Origin: JBFWIW01 sp050253535
Lineage (GTDB): Bacteria; Bacillota; Clostridia; Oscillospirales; Oscillospiraceae
Length of the DNA stretch: 13,167 nt
Assembly: GCA_050253535.1 (NCBI GenBank)
Contig: JBFWIW010000073.1
Span: 1 to 13,167 of the forward strand
Direction of reading: 5' to 3'
In this document: piece after piece, positions 1 through 7,300 of the stretch
How positions within the stretch are numbered: position 1 is the first letter of the stretch
How the letters are laid out: each line of letters starts with the position of its first letter
Program-made: the position numbers and the translations under genes
The notes under the pieces: generated by a model
Told to the model about the DNA's origin: nothing
The model's database searches: none
What the model saw: the letters and a program-made list of their open reading frames with translations, nothing else

Positions 1-54
1 GGGGGGGAACCTGCAATAACGGGGCAGGGTATCCGCAGATATCAGGAAAAAATG
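1..54. other. Unassigned left edge, downstream of pilC
   Basis: These 54 bases lie after the pilC stop codon on the minus strand. I see no gene start, ribosome site or convincing terminator. It opens with seven G residues, which may simply be an edge effect. Whether the minus-strand operon continues to the left (for example to a prepilin peptidase or pilM/N/O) cannot be seen. Confidence 0.5.
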
Positions 55-1266
55 TTATATGCTCGCGTATATGCCGAACATCGGGAGATAGACGGCGAGC
101 AGGATGAAGACGACGACGACGGCGAGAACGCAGACGACGACGGGCTCAATCATGGAGAGCGCGCGGGCAGAGGTTATCTCCACCTCGCTGTCAAAATACG
201 CGCCGATGACGTCAAGGGTCGACTCCATGGATCCGGTCTCCTCGCCGACGGCGGTCATCTCAATGAGAAGCTCGGGAAAATATTCGCTCTTTCGCATGCA
301 CTCGCCGAGGCGGCGGCCCTCCTCAATACCGGAGACGGCGGCGCCGATCTGTGTACCGAGGAGATAGTTGTCCAGGACCTTACCTGTTATCGCGACGGCG
401 CGCACCATCGGGAGTCCCGCCGTAAGCATGGTGGACATGGTGTTTGCGAACTGGCTCGCGCCCTTCATGATGTTCACCCTGCCGAGGATCGGTATGTTAA
501 GTTTGAACCTCGCCAGCGACAGGCGCCCGTTTTCCGTTCTGCCCCAGAATTTGAGCCCGAATACAAGGGCTATCAAAGCGAAGAGCAGATAGAGCCCGAA
601 ATTTGTGAAAAAGTTTGAGACGCCTATGAGGACCCGCGTCGGCAGGGGGAGCTCTGTGCCCATGCCCTCAAACATGGAGGTAAAGAGCGGCACGGCGACG
701 ATCATTATAACGGCGATGACAGCGACGGCCATTATCATGAGAAAAACAGGATAGGCCATAGCGGAAATGACCTTGGCCTTTATCTTCGAGGACTTGTCGT
801 AATAGGTGTGAAGTTTTTGAAAGGCCACGTCCAGCGTTCCGGCTTCCTCGCCGGCTCTTATCGTCTCGATAAAAGTGGTGGGCAGGCGGTTCCCAGCCTT
901 GTTTTCAAAGCTCTGGGCGAGGCTATGACCGCCGGCGACGTCCTCCGCGACCTGCTCTAGTATCTTTTTAAACGCTTTGTCGTCCATCTGCGAGGCGATG
1001 AGCTGTACCGCACGGACTATCGGGAGCCCGGATTTCAAAATTATTCCGAACTGTGAACACGCCATGGCAAGCGATTTTTCATTTATCCTGTGCGAGGCAA
1101 AAACATTTATATCAACGCTTCTGTTGGACAGCACCGGGACGATTTTTGTGACTATGGAGCACTCCTGCTTTATCTTTTCGACGGCTTCAAACTCGTCGTA
1201 AGCGTCCACAAAGCCGGAGACGGCGGCGCCGCTTTTCGATACCGCCTTATATTTGAATGTCGCCAT
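55..1266 (-). CDS. pilC: Type IV pilus inner-membrane platform protein PilC (GspF family)
   Basis: PilC is the polytopic inner-membrane platform that couples the cytoplasmic ATPases to pilin insertion and removal. The 403-residue product is the normal family length. It shows two GspF-type domains (about residues 64-190 and 268-391). Each begins with the recurring pattern of an F/Q-rich helix followed by a short loop 'SGLPIVRAV' (79-87) or 'AGLPMVRAV' (283-291), and each carries a Gly-Glu-Glu turn ('AGEEAGTL' at 138-145, 'VGEETGSM' at 340-347). Three hydrophobic segments lie at about 171-198, 222-240 and 372-396, the usual topology. The ATG is preceded by AAGAGGGGGG and lies 19 bases after the pilT stop, so it is the last visible gene of the pilB-pilT-pilC operon. 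No defect is seen. A GspF of a type II secretion system is the alternative, but the adjacent pilT argues for a pilus. Confidence 0.95.
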   Translation of the reverse strand: MATFKYKAVSKSGAAVSGFVDAYDEFEAVEKIKQECSIVTKIVPVLSNRSVDINVFASHRINEKSLAMACSQFGIILKSGLPIVRAVQLIASQMDDKAFKKILEQVAEDVAGGHSLAQSFENKAGNRLPTTFIETIRAGEEAGTLDVAFQKLHTYYDKSSKIKAKVISAMAYPVFLMIMAVAVIAVIMIVAVPLFTSMFEGMGTELPLPTRVLIGVSNFFTNFGLYLLFALIALVFGLKFWGRTENGRLSLARFKLNIPILGRVNIMKGASQFANTMSTMLTAGLPMVRAVAITGKVLDNYLLGTQIGAAVSGIEEGRRLGECMRKSEYFPELLIEMTAVGEETGSMESTLDVIGAYFDSEVEITSARALSMIEPVVVCVLAVVVVFILLAVYLPMFGIYASI

Positions 1267-1285
1267 TTAAACCGCCCCCCTCTTG

Positions 1286-2335
1286 TCAGAACATCGTATT
1301 TTTTTTGACGTAGTCGGCGTTTCGCGCGGCCTCCCGCGCCGTCTCGGCGCTGATTTTTTTATCCTTGTAAAGCTTTATGAGGGCGTTATCCATCGTTATG
1401 CTGCCTTCCTGCGCTGAGGTAGCCAGGACGTTCCCGATCTGAGGGGTCTTGCCCTCTCTTATAAGATTTTTTATCGCGGAGTTGACGATCATCACTTCGC
1501 ACGCGACGACCCGGCCCGTGTTGTCCGCCCGCCGTACGAGTTGCTGTGACAAGACGGCCTGAAGCGTCATGGAGAGCTGCATGCGTATCTGGCGCTGTTT
1601 GCCCTCCGGAAAAACACCGACTATGCGGTCTACCGAGTCAGCGGCGGAATTGGTGTGCAAAGTGGCAAAGACGAGGTGGCCCGTCTCGGCCGCGGTGAGC
1701 GCCGTCTCTATGGTATTCAGGTCGCGCATCTCGCCGATGAGTATAATATCAGGGTCCTCGCGTAAAATGGCCCGGAGACCGCTCGCATAACTCTCCGTAT
1801 CCCTGCCGACCTCGCGCTGGTTTATTATGCACAGGTCGGGGGTGTAGACATATTCTATCGGGTCCTCAAGGGTCACTATGTGACAGCGCCTGGTGTGATT
1901 TATCGTATCCAGAAGCGCAGCCAAAGTTGTGCTTTTGCCGGAGCCGGTCTCTCCGGTGACAAGGACTATGCCGCTCCGCAGAGATGGAAAGGCCATGACG
2001 GCGGGGGGCAGACCAAGACGCTGCAATTCGGGTATCGTATCACTGAGTATGCGGATGGCAGCGGAGATATGACCCTGCTGCCGAAAGAGATTTATTCGCA
2101 CGCGAACCCCGTCAAAGCTTCTCGCAAAGTCGAGTTCGCCCCTGACACGGATGAGGTCGTATCTGTCTCCGGCCAGGTCAGCGGCATACGCCTCACACAT
2201 ACTGTCGTCAAGGACAAAATCGGCCATGTCATAAGCATCGCCGTGCAGCCGGTATTTGGGCGGAAGCCCGCATACGAGATGCACGTCGGACGCGCCTTTT
2301 GCGGCAGCTTTTGCAATTATAGCAATTATATCCAT
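1286..2335 (-). CDS. pilT: Type IV pilus retraction ATPase PilT
   Basis: PilT is the hexameric cytoplasmic ATPase that powers pilus disassembly and retraction. From the chosen start the protein is 349 residues, the usual PilT length. Visible motifs are the N-terminal 'GASDVHL' (14-20), Walker A GETGSGKST (128-136), Asp box 'VTLEDPIEY' (154-162), Walker B 'DIILIGEMRD' (196-205) with catalytic Glu202, and His box 'TGHLVFATLHTN' (218-229). The PilT-specific 'AIKNLIRE' (287-294) corresponds to the AIRNLIRE retraction motif. The open frame extends 10 codons further to a GTG at 2363-2365, but that start has no ribosome site. The ATG at 2333-2335 has AAAAGG five bases upstream and begins 'MDI', as PilT proteins typically do, so I prefer it. 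It follows pilB by 39 bases and precedes pilC by 19, in one operon. Confidence 0.95.
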   Translation of the reverse strand: MDIIAIIAKAAAKGASDVHLVCGLPPKYRLHGDAYDMADFVLDDSMCEAYAADLAGDRYDLIRVRGELDFARSFDGVRVRINLFRQQGHISAAIRILSDTIPELQRLGLPPAVMAFPSLRSGIVLVTGETGSGKSTTLAALLDTINHTRRCHIVTLEDPIEYVYTPDLCIINQREVGRDTESYASGLRAILREDPDIILIGEMRDLNTIETALTAAETGHLVFATLHTNSAADSVDRIVGVFPEGKQRQIRMQLSMTLQAVLSQQLVRRADNTGRVVACEVMIVNSAIKNLIREGKTPQIGNVLATSAQEGSITMDNALIKLYKDKKISAETAREAARNADYVKKNTMF

Positions 2336-2338
2336 ATA

Positions 2339-2346
2339 CACCTTTT
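2339..2346 (-). promoter_or_regulatory. Ribosome binding site that fixes the pilT start
   Basis: Read on the minus strand this is AAAAGGTG, with the AGG core five bases before the ATG at 2333-2335. The longer alternative start (GTG at 2363-2365) is preceded by GCGCTGTAT, which has no Shine-Dalgarno character. Confidence 0.6.
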
Positions 2347-2374
2347 CGTTCTGTGTGTCAGTCACATACAGCGC

Positions 2375-4063
2375 TTAAATATCGGATGAAGTGATTGTTC
2401 GGTGAGCTTCCTCGACTGTTGTGACGCCCTCGAGAACCAGGCGCCGACAGTTGTCCGCGAGCGAATTGAAGTTGCCCTGCCGCATGACCTTCTCATATTC
2501 CTCACGGGTTGCGCGAGCCGAGATGGCAGAGCGCAGATCGCGTGTCATAAAGAGTACTTCAAAGACACCGGTGCGTCCCCGGTATCCGGTGTGAAAACAG
2601 TGCGGGCAGCCGGTTCCGTGATAAAAATGCATTTCGGGAGTACGTTCTATTCCGATGTAAGCAAGATCCTGGTCTGCGGGCTCGTACTCTGCGCGGCAAT
2701 AGGTGCAGGCTTTTCTGACAAGCCTCTGGGATATGACGCCTTTTACCGCGCCGGCTATAAGATACGGCTCAACGCCGATATCCATAAGACGGTCAATGGT
2801 GCTTATCGCGTCGTTCGTGTGCATAGTGGAGAGAACAAGGTGCCCTGTCATAGCGGCGCGCATCGCGATTTCCGCCGTCTCGCCGTCGCGTATCTCACCG
2901 ACGGCAATAATATCGGGGTCCTGACGCAATATGGCGCGGAGACCGTTTGCGAATGTCATACCTGTCTTTTCATTTATCTGTACCTGGTTGACCCCCGATA
3001 TGTCATACTCAACGGGGTCCTCCAGCGTTATGAGGTTTACCTGTTCGGTGTTAAGCTCTTTTATCATTGTGTACATCGTGGATGACTTGCCGCTCCCTGT
3101 CGGCCCCACTATGAGGACGACGCCGCTGTGGTTCGAGATGAGGGACATGTATTTTTCCAGATCGTCCCCGACGAGACCGATGCGGCCCTTGTCAAGAAGG
3201 TTTGAGTCTTTATCCAAAAGACGTATGACGATCTTTTCACCATAGATTGTGGGGAGGGTAGAGATACGCAGGTCAATGTTTTTATTCTTTGCCCGGATGT
3301 TGGCGCGCCCGTCCTGAGGGATCTTACGCTCGGATATATCCATAGAACCCATAATTTTCAGTCGGGAGATAACGGAGGACTGCAGATTGCGCGGGACTGT
3401 AAGTATATTGCGCATAAGCCCGTCTATACGCATTCGGACTCTGAGCTCATTTTCGTGCGGTTCCAGGTGAATGTCGCTAGCGCTCTCGGTAACGGCGCGC
3501 TCTATAATTGAGTTTACAAGACGGATGGTCGGGGCCGACTGTGCATCTTCCCCGATGTCCGTGGAGGAATAGGACGCATCCGGCATTTCCTCCTGTGTTT
3601 CGCGCTTCATCTCTTCAATGGCGCGGGCAGCGCCCTCGTTGCCATAGAGCGTCATTATTGCCCGCTCCGTCGCCTCCATCGTGGAAATCATCGGGACGAC
3701 CTTTTTGCGCGTCGCAGATTTGACTTCCTCTATCGCCATGAAGTTCAAAGGATCGCTCATAGCGAGATAGAGGGTGTCTTTATTCACCTTGACCGGCACG
3801 ACGCCGTATTTTCTGGCAATGTTTTTGGACAGAACGTGCGCCATCTCAGTCGGGATGATGATTTTTGTCAAGTCAATGGAGTCAATACCGAGCTGCATCT
3901 TAAGGACATCCGTAAGCTGAGCCTCGGTTATAAAACCTTGGTTTATAAGGGATCTTCCCAGTCTGTCCTTATTTTTTTTCTGAATGGCGAGGGCCTCTGC
4001 AAGTTGATCCTCGGTGATCAGACCGATAGAGAGCAGAAGATCGCCGAGGCGTTTATGGGTCAT
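2375..4063 (-). CDS. pilB: Type IV pilus assembly ATPase PilB (GspE family)
   Basis: PilB is the hexameric cytoplasmic ATPase that drives pilin polymerisation at the PilC platform. The 562-residue product matches family length. An N-terminal MshEN-type domain occupies about residues 1-145, with the recurring 'RLGDLLLSIGLIT' (5-17) and 'RLGRSLINQGFIT' (34-46) halves. A linker follows, then the GspE ATPase core. Motifs are Walker A GPTGSGKSS (320-328), Asp box 'ITLEDPVEY' (345-353), Walker B 'DIIAVGEIRD' (384-393) with Glu390, and His box 'TGHLVLSTMHTND' (406-418). The zinc-binding tetracysteine is complete: CxxC at 453/456 and at 486/489. The MshEN domain in this family is known to bind c-di-GMP in some bacteria; the two halves here resemble that pattern, but binding is inference. 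The ATG has GAGGAG upstream. It is first in the pilBTC operon, behind a strong promoter and a leader hairpin. Confidence 0.96.
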   Translation of the reverse strand: MTHKRLGDLLLSIGLITEDQLAEALAIQKKNKDRLGRSLINQGFITEAQLTDVLKMQLGIDSIDLTKIIIPTEMAHVLSKNIARKYGVVPVKVNKDTLYLAMSDPLNFMAIEEVKSATRKKVVPMISTMEATERAIMTLYGNEGAARAIEEMKRETQEEMPDASYSSTDIGEDAQSAPTIRLVNSIIERAVTESASDIHLEPHENELRVRMRIDGLMRNILTVPRNLQSSVISRLKIMGSMDISERKIPQDGRANIRAKNKNIDLRISTLPTIYGEKIVIRLLDKDSNLLDKGRIGLVGDDLEKYMSLISNHSGVVLIVGPTGSGKSSTMYTMIKELNTEQVNLITLEDPVEYDISGVNQVQINEKTGMTFANGLRAILRQDPDIIAVGEIRDGETAEIAMRAAMTGHLVLSTMHTNDAISTIDRLMDIGVEPYLIAGAVKGVISQRLVRKACTYCRAEYEPADQDLAYIGIERTPEMHFYHGTGCPHCFHTGYRGRTGVFEVLFMTRDLRSAISARATREEYEKVMRQGNFNSLADNCRRLVLEGVTTVEEAHRTITSSDI

Positions 4064-4108
4064 ATAGTCTCACTCCTCGCCAGACAAAATAATTGGATGA
4101 AATATAGC

Positions 4109-4136
4109 TTTATTGTCGCCTGATGGCGACAATAAA
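4109..4136 (-). promoter_or_regulatory. Perfect 12-bp palindrome/hairpin in the pilB leader
   Basis: The arms TTTATTGTCGCC (4109-4120) and GGCGACAATAAA (4125-4136) are exactly complementary around a 4-base loop. The hairpin lies just downstream of the predicted pilB transcription start and about 45 bases before the start codon, so it would form near the 5' end of the mRNA. Neither side is followed by a T run, so it is not a standard intrinsic terminator. It may be a dimeric repressor operator, an mRNA-stabilising 5' hairpin, or a protein-binding RNA element; the sequence does not decide between these. Confidence 0.65.
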
Positions 4137-4159
4137 CAAATATTATCATATTTAATACA

Positions 4160-4188
4160 AGTATAAATGCTTCCTGAGTTTTTTTCAA
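4160..4188 (-). promoter_or_regulatory. Predicted sigma-A-type promoter of pilBTC
   Basis: On the minus strand the -35 box is TTGAAA (4183-4188) and the -10 box is TATACT (4160-4165), separated by exactly 17 bases. The predicted start near 4153 gives a leader of about 90 bases containing the palindrome. Both boxes are close to the housekeeping consensus. Confidence 0.75.
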
Positions 4189-4240
4189 GTAAATTCTGGC
4201 AACTTGAGGCCTTATACCAGCAATTAACAATATTTATTTT

Positions 4241-4266
4241 CCGCAATCACCATTTCTCAATTGCGG
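4241..4266. promoter_or_regulatory. Candidate operator: 7-bp inverted repeat over the pilin promoter -35
   Basis: CCGCAAT (4241-4247) and ATTGCGG (4260-4266) are perfect inverted copies separated by 12 bases, with centres 19 bases apart, close to two helical turns. The right arm contains the -35 hexamer TTGCGG of the pilin-operon promoter, so a dimeric regulator bound here could block or modulate transcription. This is an inference from geometry; I recognise no specific regulator. Confidence 0.4.
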
Positions 4267-4289
4267 TTTCTCAGGCGAAATGATATAAT
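4261..4289 (+). promoter_or_regulatory. Predicted sigma-A-type promoter of the pilin operon
   Basis: The -35 box TTGCGG (4261-4266) and a perfect -10 box TATAAT (4284-4289) are spaced by 17 bases. The predicted start near 4296 leaves a leader of about 88 bases before the giant pilin ATG. Confidence 0.75.
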
Positions 4290-4368
4290 TAACGCTATAA
4301 ATGATTATTACAATAGAATAACTATGCGATTTGATCGATACGGGGCTTCAAGGTATGGAGCGGACGGG

Positions 4369-4377
4369 AAAGGAGGG
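4369..4377 (+). promoter_or_regulatory. Strong ribosome binding site that fixes the giant pilin start
   Basis: AAAGGAGGG-type sequence (AAAGGAGGG core within 4368-4377) lies six bases before the ATG at 4384-4386. The open frame reaches back to a TTG at 4261, but that codon is part of the promoter -35 box and cannot be the start. The chosen ATG also places the prepilin cleavage site at the usual distance from the N-terminus. Confidence 0.85.
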
Positions 4378-4383
4378 AGCATT

Positions 4384-7300
4384 ATGACGTTTTTTTCGCG
4401 CGGGAGAAGGCGCTTGGGCTTTACGCTGGTCGAAGTTCTCATAGCGCTTGCCGTTATTGTGATACTTTTTGCCATTTCCATCCCATCGGTTTATTCGATC
4501 CAGACAAATCTCAGAATGGAGTCCCTCGATGCCACGGCGCGTCAGATATTCACAGCGGCGCAGAACAGGCTGGCCGTGCTCCGCTCCTCCGGTTCGCTCG
4601 GGACCGTCGGAGGGGAATCCATGCCCGCTATGCCGCAGGATTTTGATGAGAGCGCCTGGGACTGGACTACAAACAACGGCAACTATTATTATCTGACGAA
4701 ATTGGAGTCTGGTGCCCTCATCCCAGCGGGGACGCTGGATGACGAGACGGATGCCGGATATTATATTATAGAGTATAATGCGAAGACCGGCTCGGTCTAT
4801 GGTGTATTTTACTCGAAAAGCACTATTGATTATACCGATGATATCGTGGCGATGGAAAACCGCACTTACGATTACCGCAAGGCGCAGGGTGGGACGCTAG
4901 GTTATTACGGGGGGACGGACATAGAGAGCGCCGATACGGAGCAGGTTCTCGCGCCTGGAATAAATCTTATTAACGGCGAAGACCTCTATCTGGAGATAAC
5001 GCCCGTATCAGGAAAGAGCTATACATATACCGTCAACATCGAAGGGGCTGCCGGAAACAAGAGTTATTCTTTCAGCTCTGAGTCGTCGGGAGACGTTCTT
5101 AATAATAGTAATATTACGTATTCGGTTTTAGTCGGCAAATATACGGTTACGCTTGACAGCCTCATCTCAGGACTGCATTTTCAGGAGCTTTTCCCCTCCT
5201 CGGATGGTTTTGTTCCAGGGGAGGACATCACCGTCACCGTAACAACCACAATAGGAGACGGCACGGAGACGCCCGTTAGCGTCTCAGCGACGGCAAACAG
5301 TCTCTTTGCGAGGCGAAACGGCGATACGGCTGATATATCAAGCTGCCGCCATCTGCAGAACCTCTCCCCGGCCGTTTCGGATGTATCCGTGGATACAGGC
5401 TGCGTTACAAGCGCCGTGCAGACTGCCGCAATAGACTGGGACGAAGCGGCCGTCGCCACTTTTCAGCCGATAACGAATCCGGCGCTGACTTCCTATGACG
5501 GCTGCGGAAATGTTATACGCAATCTCAGCGTGCGGGCGGCATCCGGCGACGGTTATGCCGGACTTTTCGGAAACTTCGGCAGCTCGGGCATATCTTCCGC
5601 CATTACGGATGTGCGTCTTGCAAATGTATCCGTAGCGGGCGGGAGCGCGTCTTATGTCGGCGCTCTTGCGGGAAAAACTTTGGATACAGATATCTCCAGC
5701 TGTATGGCATATGCCGTTCCGACGGAACTCACAAACCTGACGGAATGCGGCGTGTCCTCCGATTTAACGGGCGCGGCAGTCCAGTATGTCGGCGGACTTG
5801 TCGGGTGCGCCTCCGGCGGGAGCGTTACGGAGAGCATGGCCAGCCTTCCGCTGATTTCTGTCGCTGCCGCGACTTCAGGTTCTTCCCCATATGTCGGCGG
5901 GCTTTTGGGCTATTCCGACGCGCCGGTCTCCGAATCTTACGCGAATACGGCGGAGATTAACGTATTGTCCTCCACGGTGACGGCGAATATCGGCGGACTT
6001 GCGGGCGGACTTGACGGAGGCAGCGCGGACTGCTATTCAATGGGGGCCGTCTCGGTGTCGGGCGGGGTTGCGGCAGGCGGATTCGCAGGCATTATAGGCG
6101 ACTTTGATAAAGATTATGTAAACTGCTATTCCGGAATGGCCTTTTCGGGATCGGGAACAAATGTGACTCTCAGCGGCTTCGTCTTTTCGTCAGGGGCGGC
6201 GGCGGACTTCACGAACTGCTTCTGCATGTCCGGTACGGGCTACGGCGATGTCGGCGACAGCGCGGTTTCCGCCGTCAGCTCCTCTGCTCTTGCCACTTGC
6301 CTCACATCAGCCAACTGGACGGAAGCAACCGAGGCGACGACTATCCCTTATACGCTCACGGGCGCTTACCCCTATCCCCGCCTTACCGCAATGAGCCACT
6401 ACGGCGACTGGACGGAGGTTACGGGCGATACGCCAATGAAAATTGCATATTACGAGATATACGAACTAAGCGGCGGCACATATCAGATTGGGTTTTACAG
6501 CGCCGACATAGCCGTGAATGGCAGCGGCGGGACGCTCAACACTTTGCTTGACGACGGGGATTACGCATCACTGGTATTGGACGGATATATCGTCATGTTC
6601 GAAAAGGATGCGGGCAGCTCTTCGTGCTGCGGTGTGTCCTATGCTAATCTGACGAAAAAAAGCGATTCCTATCAGATCTGGAATCTGAACGGCACTATAA
6701 CTACGAACAACTCGTTAGAAAAGCCATCGGCGATAACGGTGGACGACAATTCATCGGTGAGCGTGTATTACGACGGGAGCGAGCTGACAGACGGGCGGGT
6801 ACTGACCTTCAGCAACGTTGACTATTACCCGATCTTCCTCTCATACACTCAAGTTGTGAACGACGGGTCTAACGAGGAGACATTCTATCAGAAGCTCACG
6901 CTAGGGCTTAACGCTTCCGGAGGCGGCGAGACGGGCGCGGATACGTATGACTTTTACTACAATCCCCATTTTGCGAAGTCTTCGGTCTTTGCAGAAGCGG
7001 CCCCCCCGGAGAGCGGCATAAGCGCATATATCAGAACAGAGCGGCAGTACGCAACGCTCGCCTCGACGGAATACTCGAGATGCTGGAACAAGGACGTGAC
7101 GTTCATACAGGAGCGCGACCTCAATTTTGCTTCAAATCATTATTCGACCTCGTATTTCGGTTCATCCATTTCCTCAAAATGGAGAACTCAGACGCTGAGC
7201 ATAGGTACGGATTCCAGTTATTTTAACGGAACTTATAATGGCGGAGGCTACGCGATAACCGGACTTACAATTACCGGAAACAGCAATCTGGGTATGTTTG

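Larger units (their letters stand above)
4064..4383. other. Divergent intergenic control region of the pilus locus
   Basis: This 320-base AT-rich gap separates the minus-strand motor operon from the plus-strand pilin operon. It holds two outward-facing promoters whose -35 boxes are 72 bases apart, the leader palindrome of pilB, a 7-base inverted repeat at the pilin promoter, and the two ribosome sites. No additional gene is apparent. I looked for conserved core sequences of c-di-GMP riboswitches and did not see them. Confidence 0.75.

Noticed and set aside
10..28. Small inverted repeat CCTGC...GCAGG as a terminator after pilC
   Set aside because: Only five base pairs, a nine-base loop, and no T run on the downstream side; too weak to call.
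52..618. 188-codon plus-strand frame opposite pilC
   Set aside because: It is antisense to a clear GspF-family gene, highly acidic and His-rich without domain character, and has no ribosome site.
55..4063. Reading the motor genes as a type II secretion system
   Set aside because: A dedicated PilT with the AIRNLIRE-like motif is present and no secretin or other Gsp-specific gene is visible; a type IV pilus fits better.
4261..4383. Upstream extension of the giant pilin frame to a TTG at 4261
   Set aside because: The TTG is part of the promoter -35 hexamer, so it would not be transcribed, and it would put 41 extra residues before the prepilin leader.
4064..4383. Possible c-di-GMP riboswitch controlling pilus genes, as known in some clostridia
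   Set aside because: I looked on both strands for the conserved cores of the known classes and saw none; only a simple hairpin is present in the pilB leader.
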